From Planctomycetota bacterium (GTDB lineage Bacteria > Planctomycetota > MHYJ01 > WSZJ01 > JACPWG01), in NCBI GenBank assembly GCA_016197205.1, contig JACPWG010000125.1, positions 1-37,440 on the forward strand: 37,440 nucleotides of DNA, in the 5' to 3' direction. Positions 14,481-23,383 of this stretch are shown here, piece after piece; the stretch's first letter is position 1; every line of letters begins with the position of its first letter. The notes beneath the pieces were generated by a model. It searched no databases. It worked only from the letters and a program-made list of their open reading frames with translations, and had not been told where the DNA came from. The translations under genes and the position numbers were made by a program.

Positions 14481-15611
14481 CCGCTGGAAGATCGGCAGGT
14501 ACTCGTTCGGCACCTGGAGGATGATGCAGGCCATCGCCGTCGCGTAGTTCGGGCCGACGCAGTCGTTCCAGTGGTCGCCGAGCCGGGCCTGTTCGCGCAC
14601 GATCTCGTCGCGGACGCGTGGATAGTAGTCGTTCCAGTAGCGCGGGCCGCCCTGGTAAATCGCCTGGGCGGCATAGTAGTGGCCGTAGTAATAGTGATAC
14701 GAGCCCATGTGCATCGTCCCCATGCTCTTGCGCAGGTACTCCAACCCGCGCCGCGCCTCGATGGCGTCGTATTCGCCCGCGCTGAAGAGCGAGGTCACGC
14801 CCGCGGCGGTGAGCGGAAACGAAGTGCGCGTCTGGTGGGACGCCAGGGCCTGGTAGCTGAAGCTCCCGTCCGTGTTCGTGCCGCACCGCTTCACGTACCG
14901 CATCGCGCTCGTGATCACGTCCTTCGGCACCGACAGGCCGGCGTTGCGCGCCGCGCGCAGGGCCTGCAGGGTCGAGACGGTGATCGAAAGGTCCGCGTCC
15001 CGCGCAAAGGGCTGGTAACGCCAGCCCCCCTCCGGGTTCTGGCTCCGGATGATGAGCCCCACCGACCGCTTGAGCGCCTCCCGCACGTCCGGCCTCGGAC
15101 TCATGCCATAGGTCTCGGCCAGGAAGAGCGTGCAGAAGGCGTGCTCGTACATGCGCGTGCCGAAGGCCGTGATGTAGCCGTCCCCCCGCCCGCGCGAACA
15201 CGCCAGCAGATAGTCCAGCCCGCGCGCCACGTTCTCCCCGTAGCGGCCGCGGTCGGGCGTGTTCCCCTGCGCCAGCAACGCAATGCACGCCAGCGCCGTA
15301 ACGCCCACGTGCGGCTGCTCCTTCCCGCCCACGTAGTCTTCGTTCAGCTTGTACCCCACGGGGCACGACCAGGACCCGTCGCGATTCTGCACCCGCGCGA
15401 GGTAGGCCAGCCCGCGTTCGACGGCCGCCTTGCTCTCCTCCGAGGGACCGACCCGGCCGTCCACGCCGTCGTCGGCCAGCACCGCGAACCCGCCGCTCAC
15501 GAGCACGCCCAGGCCGAGCGCCAGGCCGAACACTGCTCGCAACGCACGGCCCGCGGCCACGGGCGGCGCGGGGACGGCGGGGGTGAACTCGGGTCGGTGG
15601 TGAACTCGCAT
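14478..15611 (-). CDS. exported prenyltransferase/squalene-cyclase repeat protein
   Basis: About 377 residues from ATG 15611 (an ATG 27 bases upstream is an alternative). A transmembrane or signal segment ALRAVFGLALGLGVLVSGG occupies about 23-41. The rest is an alpha/alpha-barrel with QW-like repeats: QNRDGSW (75-81), QNPEGGWRY (191-199) and TDGSFSYQ (247-254), joined by helices such as GLAYLARV, GLDYLLACS and SVGLIIRS. This is the prenyltransferase/squalene-oxidase repeat fold, but the DxDD or DCTAE catalytic motifs of terpene cyclases are absent, so enzyme activity is doubtful. A His/Tyr-rich stretch, GSYHYYYGHYYAAQAIYQGG, lies near 315-335. Such secreted repeat proteins are common in planctomycetes and their role is unknown. 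It follows the PQQ/TPR gene on the same strand after a 566-bp gap. Its TGA stop lies at a family 2 repeat end. Confidence 0.85.
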   Translation of the reverse strand: MRVHHRPEFTPAVPAPPVAAGRALRAVFGLALGLGVLVSGGFAVLADDGVDGRVGPSEESKAAVERGLAYLARVQNRDGSWSCPVGYKLNEDYVGGKEQPHVGVTALACIALLAQGNTPDRGRYGENVARGLDYLLACSRGRGDGYITAFGTRMYEHAFCTLFLAETYGMSPRPDVREALKRSVGLIIRSQNPEGGWRYQPFARDADLSITVSTLQALRAARNAGLSVPKDVITSAMRYVKRCGTNTDGSFSYQALASHQTRTSFPLTAAGVTSLFSAGEYDAIEARRGLEYLRKSMGTMHMGSYHYYYGHYYAAQAIYQGGPRYWNDYYPRVRDEIVREQARLGDHWNDCVGPNYATAMACIILQVPNEYLPIFQR

Positions 15612-15978
15612 GGTCCTGGCACTCTCCGAGAGCATGGCGACGGGGACCGCGCACGGCGCGAAGCCGGCGCGGCGAGCCGCAAACAAAAACTCGGCCACTC
15701 GCAACTCGGTCCGCGCTTCGGGCGACAGGCCAGGCGAGCGACGGCGGGCCGAAGGCTCCTCCGCGACGGAAAGACGTTCGGTGACAAGAGTCCACACTGT
15801 CGCGGGTCGGCTCGGGGGCAAACGACTGGGGCGAGACTGAACTTGGCGTCGCGTGCACACGCCGCGGGACCGCTCGCTCACGCTCGCGGTTCGGTTGGGC
15901 GGCGGGGCCCATCTATTATAGACCGGCCGGCCGCCGGAATTCCACGGTTCTTCCGCGCCGGGGTTTCGCGCCGCGTCC
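15612..15978. other. leader region of the prenyltransferase-repeat gene
   Basis: No gene is supported in this part of the 566-bp gap between the PQQ/TPR gene and the prenyltransferase-repeat gene. A TATAAT lies on the minus strand at 15920-15915; a repeat element fills 15979-16177. Confidence 0.4.
15915..15920 (-). promoter_or_regulatory. isolated TATAAT, possible -10 box
   Basis: A perfect TATAAT on the minus strand (TCTATAATAG context), about 300 bp before the ATG at 15611. No -35 box is seen at a 16-18 bp spacing, so this is a weak candidate. Confidence 0.25.
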
Positions 15979-16177
15979 GTACCGCTCCACGGAAGTCGGT
16001 GACCAGTAGCCGGAGGCAAGTTCGGCCGCCCGCGAGGCGCGCGAGCGAGGCGTAGTAACGGAGAACTACGTCGAGCGAGCGCAACGGCCTGCGCCCCGAA
16101 GCGCCGCAGCGCGAAGGGGGGAAGCAGGCGGCCGAAATCGCCGAGGAAATGGGTCACCCCATGCTGTGGGGCGGTAC
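15979..16177. repeat. inverted-repeat element, family 3 copy b
   Basis: A 199-bp element bounded by GTACCGCTCCACGGAA (15979-15994) and GTGGGGCGGTAC (16166-16177). It lies inverted relative to 5602-5765 and carries about 35 extra bases in the middle. On the minus strand the right end follows directly after the TGA stop codon of the PQQ/TPR gene (16178-16180). Confidence 0.85.
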
Positions 16178-19100
16178 TCAGGGTTTCCGGAAGGCGACGA
16201 CCGTGTTGCCGACGGCGATCAGGACCACGTCCCCTTGCACGGCCACGTGCGGGGAGCTGGAGCCCTGGATGGCCGGGGCGAGCGTCTGCGCGATCGCACC
16301 GCTCTCGCGGTCCAGGACCAGCACCCGCGGCGAGTGCAGGTTCTGCCGGGTATCGAAAAGCGACGACAGGAGCAGGAAGAACCGCGGCGTCAGGATCGGC
16401 TCCTGGTACGCCCGAAGCAGGGCCTCGGGGGTCGGGGTCGTCCACAGGGAGCCGCCGTCCTTCGCGGAGTACGCGCCGACCACCAAGGTGTTCTTGCGAT
16501 TGGCCTGCGTGCGATAAACGACGAAGTGCTCCCGGTCCCCGGAAAGCAGCAGCGAGAGCGCACGCAGCTCGGGGATCGCTTGCCGGGCGCCGGCCTTGCC
16601 CGTCTCCCCGTCCACGAGGACCAGCTCCCGATCGCTCGTCGAGAAGTAGGCCACGTCCGAGCCGCGCGACGAGATCGACTCCGGTCCGAGGGAGCCGACC
16701 GGCGACCGCCACAGGAGCTTGCCCGTGGACAACTCGTAGGCGGCGAGCTGGTTCCCTCCGTTCACGCCCAGCTTGTCCGGCTCGAGCGGAAAGACCTTCG
16801 TGGTCCGCTGGCTCAGGGGGATCGACTGCTGCAGGCGCCCCGTCTCCCGTTCGAGCACGAGCACCTCGCGGTTCGACAGGACGGGGATGGCCACGAACTC
16901 GTCGAAAAAGAAAAGCTCGGTGAGTTGGCTCCCGACCATGTATTCCCACACTTTGCGCCCCTGGCCGGCGTCGATCGCGAGCACCTTCGACTCCCCCTGC
17001 ACGCTGCGCTGGATGGCGGAAAGGAAGCAGGTGCCGCGCGAAAGGGTCATGTCGGTGACATAGTCCTCGACCTCGCTCCGCCACAGCTCGGTGCCGGTGT
17101 CGGCCTCGACGCCGGTGACGGAAAAGCGGCCGAGGACGACGAGGATGCGGTCGTGGAGCTGGACGCGGCGCGCGTTTCCCTCCACGGCCCGCTTCCACAC
17201 GAGCCGGCCGGTCCGGGCCTCCACGGCCTGGAGGAGCTCCCCGGCGCCGAGGAAGACGAGCGGCTCGCCGGCCGGGGAAAGCACGGCGCCGTCGACCGGA
17301 AAGAGCTTGAGCTCGACGCCCTGGGCCTCGACGTCCTGCCAGGCCTGGACGAGCGGCGGCTCGAGGTCGGCCGTGGGGACCCCTTTTCCTCCGCCCGTGT
17401 ACGCGGGACCCGCCTGGCGTCGTTCGACCCAGGTTTTCACGGGAACGTTCGCGCCGTCCAGGGGCAGGGTCGCCGTGGGGAAGCGGCGTGCGAGCTGCGC
17501 GAGCAGTCCGCGGGCCGAGGTGTGCATGCCGCGCTCCTCGTAGAGCTCGATGAGGAGCGCGTACGCGGTCGGCGCCTGTGCGGAGCGCGGGAAGTCCTTC
17601 AGGTAGGCGCGCAGCCTTTCGATCGCCTCGTCGGTCCGCTTTTGGCGCCGGTACTCGCGCGCCAGGGTAAGCGCGGCCGTTTCGGCGGCGAGGCTGTTCG
17701 GGTAAAGGCGGAGCAGCTCCAGGCAGGCGGCCTCGGCGGGCTCCCGTCCCGGGCCGCTCCGCAGCAGCCGCTCCGCGGCGGCCTCCTGGTCCGCGAACGG
17801 CTCGCGCCCCACCTGCGCGAGCAGGCGGTCGATTTCGGTTTTCGCGGCCTCGCGGGCGGTGCCCCGGCCGTAGCCCTCCTCGGGCAGCTCCCGCAGGACG
17901 AGGGCCATGAGCCCCAGCGCCTCGCGCGAGCGGCCGGCCTCGCGGAGCGCGTCGTAGGCGGCGAAGAGGGCCTCGAGCGTCCCCCGGGCGTCCGGGGACC
18001 AGGCGCGGGCCGACTGGAAGGCGGCCAGCCCCTCCTCCTGCTTCCCCTCTTCCCAGCGGGCGCGTCCCAGCTCCAGGTAGAGGCGGAACAGCGAGCGGCG
18101 CGCGCGCAGGGCCAGCTCCTGCATTTCCTGACCCGCCCTGCCCTTCGCGAGCTCCAGGACCCGGGCCCACTGCTCCGCGGCCTTGTCGTAGGCGTGGCTC
18201 TTCGCCAGGCCCGCGGCGGCGCGGGCGCGGAGGAACGGGTCGTCCGGGTTGCGGGCCAGCTCTTCCGCCAGTTCGCGTTCGAGTCGCTCCAGGCTGAAGA
18301 AAGCGGAGACCGCCGAGAGGGAGCCGGTGAGCAGGACGCCGTTCGAGAAGAGCAGGTTGCCCGGATCCTCGGCGGGGTTCAGCCAGAGGCAGGCTTGCGC
18401 CCTGCCCGTAACGGGGTCCAGCTTGTGGAGCTTCGTGCGACAGGGCAGGTAGAGCGCGTCGGGCGTGAGCGCGCCGGCCGCGACCGGGGCCCGTCCCTCG
18501 ACCTTCGGGTCGCGCGGCGCCCGCCAAACCCACTTCGTCTCCCCGCCCTTGGCATACCGGAGCGCGTAGGTCGTGTCGCCGGTGACGTAGACGCACTCGG
18601 CATGGACGCCCGCGAGATAGGTCATGCGCCCCATCGTTTCCGCGCTCTCGCGCGGCGGCCAGCTCCACCGCTCGTCGCCCGTTTCCGGGTCCAGGCAGTA
18701 GAGGAACGGCGAATCGGTCGGCGTCACGAACAGGTAGCCGGGCACGGCGAGGATCGGATTGTTGGCCCAGGAGGCCCGATGGGCCGTTTCCGGGTAGATG
18801 TCCCGGACCGGCGCGATCTTGAACTGGGCGTACCTGCGGACCCAGCGCCGGGCGCCGGTTTCGCGGTCGAGGCAGGCGATGACCCCCAGGTTGGTGCAGT
18901 AGTAGAGGGCGTCACCGAGGAGGGTGACCGACGAGCCCACCGACTCTCGGGTCGGGTTGTTGAAGAGATTCATCTCCCCGAACCCGTTCGACACCTCGGT
19001 CCGCCAGAGCAGGCGGCCCGTGGCGGCCTCCATGCAGCAGACGTAGTGGCCGATCGGGTCGGTCGGCTCCCGGTAGAAGATCGCGCCCGCGTACACCTGG

Positions 19101-20464
19101 TCCCCCTCGACGGCGGGGGCGAGCGCGAAGCTCGCGCGCTGGGTGAACTCGGCGCTGTCCCGGAGGCCGCCGATCCGCCAGAGGATCTTGCCGGTGGTCG
19201 TATCGAACGCGAAGAGGGCCCGGAGGGGGAAGGGATATTTGACGTCCAGCCAGTCGAGCTGGCGCTCCTTGTTTTCGTGGCTCGTGACGAGGTTGGCGAA
19301 GACCCGCCCGCCTGCGATCGTCGTAGTATGCAGCGCATTTCGCTCATAGAGGACGTCCTCGGCCGCCTGGCCGGTGTCGAATTTCCAAAGCAACTCCGCT
19401 CGCGTCGACTGCAGGTCGAGGGCGTACATCACGGACTCGTTGTGGACGTAGACGACGCCGTCGGCGATGACCGGGAAATAAGGGGGGAGGACGTCCTCTT
19501 CGTCGGGTCGGAGGGTCGGGAAGCGCTGCGCCTGGCCGCGCGGGGTCGAGCCGACGGGAAGGCCGTAGCTCCACACGCGGGGAAGGAGCTCGAGGCCCCC
19601 TTGCATGAGGCGGGAGCGCGCGTTCGAGCCGCCATAGGTCGGCCACCGGTCCTGGGCCTGGCGAGGCGGGGCGGCGGCCGCCGCCGGTTTCACGGCCTCG
19701 GGCAGGCGGTCGAAGAGCTGCTGAAGGACGAGGACGAGGGGGACGGTCCTGTCCCCCTGGAGGAGCTCCGGCGCGGGCTCCTGGGCGCGCGCCTCCCGGA
19801 TGAGGTCGAGGAGGTCGTCGCGTCGCCCGGCGCGCGCGTACGCGTGCCCGAGCGGTGCCGACAGGCGGAGGGACTCGTCGGCCGGGAGCGCGGCGCGCGC
19901 CCGCTCGAGCGCGGCGATCGCGCCGGCGACCTGGCCGCGCTCCAGGAGCAACAGGCCGAGCCGCGCCGAGGCCCGAAAGGCCGACGGCGAGATCGGGTAC
20001 CGCTCGGACAGGGCGCGAAGCGCCGCGAGGTCGCGCGCGGCGCACGCCGATCGGCAGAGCGTGCGCACCGAGGCTTCGTAGAGCCGGAGGTACAGCTCCT
20101 TGCCCTCGACGGGCAGGTCGCGCAGGGCCTTCTTGCAGTACTCGCGGACGCTGATGTACAGGCCGTCGCCGACCGGGAAGACGAAGTCAGGGTATTGGTC
20201 GAGGGCCTGCTGGAACCCCTCGACGGCGCGTTCGAGCCGCCCCTCGGCCAGATGCCGGCGCGCGCCCTTGATGCACTCCGAGGCGGCGTCGTTCTCCGCG
20301 ACGTGGGCGCTGGAGAGCGGATACTCCTCGGCGGCCCCGGGCCGGGCGGCGGCGAGGAGGACGAGGAGCGCCCCGAAAGCCGACGCCGCCCAAGGGAGGG
20401 ATTGCCGATTGCCGATTGCTGATTGCTGATTACGCACGAAAACACCAGTCAGGGGGAAAGACAC
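16178..20464 (-). CDS. PQQ-like double beta-propeller protein with central TPR region
   Basis: Up to 1428 residues. The signal peptide is LPWAASAFGALLVLLAAARPGAA, followed by a TPR-like helical region. A first propeller begins near residue 285 with RWPTYGGSNARSRLM and shows blades such as GRLLWRTEVSNGFGEMN, RETGARRWVRRYAQF and PETGDERWSWPP. A long TPR-rich middle follows (about 740-1010: GLAAFQSARAWSPDA, EAACLELLRLYPNSLA, EAIERLRAYLKDFP), then a second propeller (about 1060-1428: EARTGRLVWKRAVEG, DTGTELWRSEVEDY, STGKLLWRSPVGS). Repeated W at blade ends is typical of PQQ-binding-like repeats. No dehydrogenase active site is evident, so a scaffolding role is more likely. The start is uncertain: the GTG at 20464 lies before a run of AATCAGCAATC repeats that would encode NQQSAIGNRQS. 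The gene follows the VWA gene 20601-23063, and its TGA stop abuts a family 3 repeat. Confidence 0.85.
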   Translation of the reverse strand: MSFPLTGVFVRNQQSAIGNRQSLPWAASAFGALLVLLAAARPGAAEEYPLSSAHVAENDAASECIKGARRHLAEGRLERAVEGFQQALDQYPDFVFPVGDGLYISVREYCKKALRDLPVEGKELYLRLYEASVRTLCRSACAARDLAALRALSERYPISPSAFRASARLGLLLLERGQVAGAIAALERARAALPADESLRLSAPLGHAYARAGRRDDLLDLIREARAQEPAPELLQGDRTVPLVLVLQQLFDRLPEAVKPAAAAAPPRQAQDRWPTYGGSNARSRLMQGGLELLPRVWSYGLPVGSTPRGQAQRFPTLRPDEEDVLPPYFPVIADGVVYVHNESVMYALDLQSTRAELLWKFDTGQAAEDVLYERNALHTTTIAGGRVFANLVTSHENKERQLDWLDVKYPFPLRALFAFDTTTGKILWRIGGLRDSAEFTQRASFALAPAVEGDQVYAGAIFYREPTDPIGHYVCCMEAATGRLLWRTEVSNGFGEMNLFNNPTRESVGSSVTLLGDALYYCTNLGVIACLDRETGARRWVRRYAQFKIAPVRDIYPETAHRASWANNPILAVPGYLFVTPTDSPFLYCLDPETGDERWSWPPRESAETMGRMTYLAGVHAECVYVTGDTTYALRYAKGGETKWVWRAPRDPKVEGRAPVAAGALTPDALYLPCRTKLHKLDPVTGRAQACLWLNPAEDPGNLLFSNGVLLTGSLSAVSAFFSLERLERELAEELARNPDDPFLRARAAAGLAKSHAYDKAAEQWARVLELAKGRAGQEMQELALRARRSLFRLYLELGRARWEEGKQEEGLAAFQSARAWSPDARGTLEALFAAYDALREAGRSREALGLMALVLRELPEEGYGRGTAREAAKTEIDRLLAQVGREPFADQEAAAERLLRSGPGREPAEAACLELLRLYPNSLAAETAALTLAREYRRQKRTDEAIERLRAYLKDFPRSAQAPTAYALLIELYEERGMHTSARGLLAQLARRFPTATLPLDGANVPVKTWVERRQAGPAYTGGGKGVPTADLEPPLVQAWQDVEAQGVELKLFPVDGAVLSPAGEPLVFLGAGELLQAVEARTGRLVWKRAVEGNARRVQLHDRILVVLGRFSVTGVEADTGTELWRSEVEDYVTDMTLSRGTCFLSAIQRSVQGESKVLAIDAGQGRKVWEYMVGSQLTELFFFDEFVAIPVLSNREVLVLERETGRLQQSIPLSQRTTKVFPLEPDKLGVNGGNQLAAYELSTGKLLWRSPVGSLGPESISSRGSDVAYFSTSDRELVLVDGETGKAGARQAIPELRALSLLLSGDREHFVVYRTQANRKNTLVVGAYSAKDGGSLWTTPTPEALLRAYQEPILTPRFFLLLSSLFDTRQNLHSPRVLVLDRESGAIAQTLAPAIQGSSSPHVAVQGDVVLIAVGNTVVAFRKP

Positions 20465-20600
20465 CTTGCGCCTGCTGATTGGCTATTGGCGGAGAACGGT
20501 CGGCGAGTGTTGCGGATCGGCTGATTGCGCTCGGTCGCGGTTCGTCCCCGGACCCGCGGTCGTCCGTCAATCAGCAATCGCCAATCGCCAATCAGCAATC
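20401..20600. repeat. inverted arrays of GATTGCTGATTGGCG-type repeats
   Basis: ATTGCCGATTGCCGATTGCT and related units at 20401-20434 face the opposite-strand units AATCAGCAATCGCCAATCGC at 20569-20600. A partial unit (GATTGGCTATTGGC) lies at 20474-20487. The right array begins directly after the TAG stop of the VWA gene (20603-20601) on the minus strand, and the left array is read through by the N-terminus of the PQQ/TPR gene. The arms could pair over about 30 bp. Confidence 0.75.
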
Positions 20601-23063
20601 CTACAACATTCTGGACACTTTCCGCAGCACCCACTCGGCCGTCACGAGCAGCATCACGAGGAGGAAGGCCAGCGGCGAATCCCAGAGGTCGTCTTCCCGG
20701 GTGATGACCGAGATGGATTCCCCGCGCGACTTCACCGCCTGCGGGAGCTGGTCCAGGTCGTGCAGCGGCAGGAATTTCCCGTCGGTCTGCTGTGCGAGCG
20801 ATTCCAGCGTCGTGCGGTCGAGGGTCGGGTCCTCGTATTCGCGCATCGGGATCGCGACCGCGAAGGCCGCGAAGGCCCGCTCCTTCTCGCCGGCGAGCCC
20901 TTCCGGCCCGATCCAGAGCTTGTAGGTCCCCGTTTCCAGCGGCTTGAGCGAACCCTCGTAGTGACCCGGCTTTTTCGGGACCGCCTTCAACTCCACTTCC
21001 TGCCGCTGGTTCGACGGCGTCTCGACCGAGACCGCGTAGACGGGCTCCTCGATGGGGGTGAAGTCCGCGTCGTACGCGCGGGCGAGGATGCGCACCCGAT
21101 CGGCCAGGCCGTATTGGGACTTGTCGGTCTTGATCTCGAACCTCTTCGAGCCGAAGAGGCGCCCGCCTCGCAAATAGCGGATCGCCTCCCCCCAGAAGGT
21201 ATAGAAGTACTTGTCCCCTCGGACGAAGCGGAACCGCCAGGTCTCATCCGTCCCGACGAAAAGGCACCGGCCGCGCCCGTACGGCTGCAGCGACGCGAGC
21301 ACGCGATTGCCCCCCGCGTTCGCCGCGGTCGGGTGGGTCGCGAGGACGGTCGCGCCCGGCTTGGCGCGCTTCACCGGGTAGTACCAGAAGAAGCCCGGCA
21401 GGCCTTCCCCGCGACCCGAGGGGTCCTCCCAGAGCGTCGCGCTGAGCGTTGGGTCGGCGTCGAGCCGCATCACCGGATGTTCCCGCCCCGCCGGCGTGAG
21501 CCGTGGGTGGAAGGACTCCGTGCGCGGGCCGGACAGCTCGAGCGACTCCTGGTCGGAATCCTCGAGCACGACCGGCAGGAGCTTCGCCAGCGGCGTGTTC
21601 CGGTACGCGCGCGGGGCGAAGCGCGAACCCGCGACCATCGCGAAGCCGCCGCCGATTTCTTCGACGAAGGAGACGATGCCGTCGAAGAGTTTTTCCGTGC
21701 GATTTCCGGGCAGGAACTCCCCGTTGGGGTCGACGTCCCCCCAGAGGATAACGTCGTATTTGAAGAGGTCCCGCTTCTCCGCGGGGAATTCGGAAAGCGG
21801 CGTGAGCCCCTGCGAGGCCTCCTGCGGAAACTCCGTGTCGGAGCTCTGCAGCAGACACTGCACTTCGAGGCTGTGGTCGCGGAGCATCGCGTTCTTGAGG
21901 AACCGGTACTCCCACCGCGGGTAGCCGTCGATGTAGAGGACCTTGATGGTCGACGGCGCGACGACGAGCCGGTGGGTGAGCGTGTTGTTTTCGCGAATCA
22001 GCTCTCCGTCTTGCACGGGCACTTCGACGGTGCAGACGAACTCCCCGGGCTTCTCGGGCTTGAACCGGAGGGTGAACGGCTGCTCGCGGCCCTTGCCGAG
22101 CAGCGGGATGCGGTCTTGCGCGACCTCGACCGGCGGATCCTGGCCCTCCTGGGTCTTGAGGACGACGGGGACGGTCTCCCCTTCGTAGCCCTGGCTTTGG
22201 AGCGTGAAGGAGAAGTTCACGTAGTCCTTGGCCAGGGCGACCTCCGGCGCCTCGAGGCGGGACAGGACGATGTCCTTCGGTTCGCTGGGATTCCCCACGC
22301 CGATGGTGAAGAGCGGGATGGTAAGGTCCCGCTCGGAGAGGACCTGGGCCACGTTGTTGGGGTCGATCCCCGCGTTGGAGCGGCCGTCGGAAATCACGAC
22401 CAGGCCGAGGATGATCTGGCCCTTGGTCTGGTTCATCGCCTCGAGGATGGCGTCTCCGAGCGCGGTGGTCTGGCCCTTGGCTTCCATCCGGCCGAGCGGC
22501 GGGTCGTTGGCGAGGGCGGACGAGAAGGCGAAGAGCTTGAGCGTGTAGTGTCTCTTCGCGAGCTTGTCCAGGACGCCGAGGCGGGCGTTGGTGAGGGCGA
22601 GATTGACCAGTTCGATCCGGGTCATGTCGTCGATCTTTCGCTCGTCCTCCTCGGTGACCTCCCCGGTCGGCGAGCCGAGGCCGACCACGCGCGCGAGCTT
22701 CTTGCGGGCCTCCTTGTCGGTGAGCCGGTCCTTGAAGGTCATCGACAGGGAATCGTCGACGAGGACGAGGAGCGCGGTTTCCTTGGTGACCGCCGTGTCC
22801 ACGTAGAGGACCGGCTGGAAAAGGATCGCCAGCAGGAGCAGGAGGAGCGCCATGCGCAAGAGGCCCAGGAAGGTCTTCATGCCGCGGCTGACGGAACGGG
22901 CCTCGCGCTTGTAGACGAAGAGGGTACCGAAGATGACGGCGGGCAGGAGGACCAGGAAGAGGACCCAGTACTCGGGCAGGCTCGCCCAGCGGATCCCCCA
23001 ATCGGACCCGTCGCCGAACTGGACGTGCTCGAGGCCGAGGAGGCGGTCGAGGAGAGTGCTCAC
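20601..23063 (-). CDS. von Willebrand factor A / glutamine-amidotransferase-like membrane protein
   Basis: An 820-residue protein beginning at GTG 23063. Two N-terminal transmembrane helices (PEYWVLFLVLLPAVIFGTLFV, about 30-50; FLGLLRMALLLLLLAILFQP, about 65-84) lead into a VWA domain with the metal-binding DxSxS motif in LVDDSLSMTF and the later ISDGRSNAGI. A beta-sandwich region follows (PPVEVAQDRIPLLGKGREQP ... NTLTHRLVV). Next is a class I amidotransferase-like fold (IKVLYIDGYPRWEYRFLKNA; FVEEIGGGFAMVAGSR) without an evident catalytic Cys. The C-terminus is a membrane helix (LAFLLVMLLVTAEWVLRKV). It lies 320 bp downstream of the BatA-type gene on the same strand. The pair resembles the VWA/BatA clusters of planctomycetes and Bacteroidetes. 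A role in envelope stress or chaperone-like complexes is a family-level guess. Confidence 0.88.
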   Translation of the reverse strand: MSTLLDRLLGLEHVQFGDGSDWGIRWASLPEYWVLFLVLLPAVIFGTLFVYKREARSVSRGMKTFLGLLRMALLLLLLAILFQPVLYVDTAVTKETALLVLVDDSLSMTFKDRLTDKEARKKLARVVGLGSPTGEVTEEDERKIDDMTRIELVNLALTNARLGVLDKLAKRHYTLKLFAFSSALANDPPLGRMEAKGQTTALGDAILEAMNQTKGQIILGLVVISDGRSNAGIDPNNVAQVLSERDLTIPLFTIGVGNPSEPKDIVLSRLEAPEVALAKDYVNFSFTLQSQGYEGETVPVVLKTQEGQDPPVEVAQDRIPLLGKGREQPFTLRFKPEKPGEFVCTVEVPVQDGELIRENNTLTHRLVVAPSTIKVLYIDGYPRWEYRFLKNAMLRDHSLEVQCLLQSSDTEFPQEASQGLTPLSEFPAEKRDLFKYDVILWGDVDPNGEFLPGNRTEKLFDGIVSFVEEIGGGFAMVAGSRFAPRAYRNTPLAKLLPVVLEDSDQESLELSGPRTESFHPRLTPAGREHPVMRLDADPTLSATLWEDPSGRGEGLPGFFWYYPVKRAKPGATVLATHPTAANAGGNRVLASLQPYGRGRCLFVGTDETWRFRFVRGDKYFYTFWGEAIRYLRGGRLFGSKRFEIKTDKSQYGLADRVRILARAYDADFTPIEEPVYAVSVETPSNQRQEVELKAVPKKPGHYEGSLKPLETGTYKLWIGPEGLAGEKERAFAAFAVAIPMREYEDPTLDRTTLESLAQQTDGKFLPLHDLDQLPQAVKSRGESISVITREDDLWDSPLAFLLVMLLVTAEWVLRKVSRML

Positions 23064-23383
23064 GAGAGGCTCACCGCTAGAAAGAGGTCGACGAGAGAGA
23101 GCAAGAGGGGTGCGCGATGCGCTGCTTGCCGGGTCTGGGGCTTCCCTGGTCGAAGAGGACTACCGAAAGTGTGGATCGCGTAATCCTCGCATTTCAAATA
23201 GCAAATTCCAACTCGGGCGAAGGCCCGAAACCCAAACGGACGACGAAACCACCAAGCCACCAAGGCACGAAGACCACGAAGGACCGTCACTGAGGGGGGC
23301 GAGTTTGGCTCGGCCGAAAAGCGCCTTTGTGGTCTTAGTGACTTCGCCTCTTTCGCTCGCCGTCTCCCTCCTCACTGCCCCTC
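23064..23383. other. 320-bp spacer with ACGAAGACCACGAAGG inverted repeat
   Basis: The spacer between the two VWA genes has no gene. It carries direct CCACCAAG/ACGAAG units at 23244-23282 (GCACGAAGACCACGAAGG at the end) and a nearly complementary arm at 23322-23347 (CGCCTTTGTGGTCTTAGTGA). The arms could form a hairpin around a loop of about 40 bases. A similar CTCCGTGG-type unit lies at 33211-33250. Confidence 0.65.

Noticed and set aside
15612..18668. Extension of the prenyltransferase-repeat gene into a 1396-residue protein
   Set aside because: The upstream part is Arg/Pro/Gly-rich, out of frame with and inside the PQQ/TPR coding region, and runs through a family 3 repeat. Only the part from 15611 has family similarity.
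16166..20422. Very long open frame on the plus strand opposite the PQQ/TPR gene
   Set aside because: It is composition-driven (Arg/Gly/Glu-rich, no domain, no ribosome-binding site) and lies antisense to a clearly coding propeller protein. The same holds for long plus-strand frames at 2133-3395, 20466-23183, 23402-25930 and 27652-29304 and the minus-strand frames at 30151-32625 and 3483-5630.
20401..20600. CRISPR array from the regular AATCAGC/GATTGCT units
   Set aside because: Units are short, adjacent and without unique spacers; no cas genes are present.
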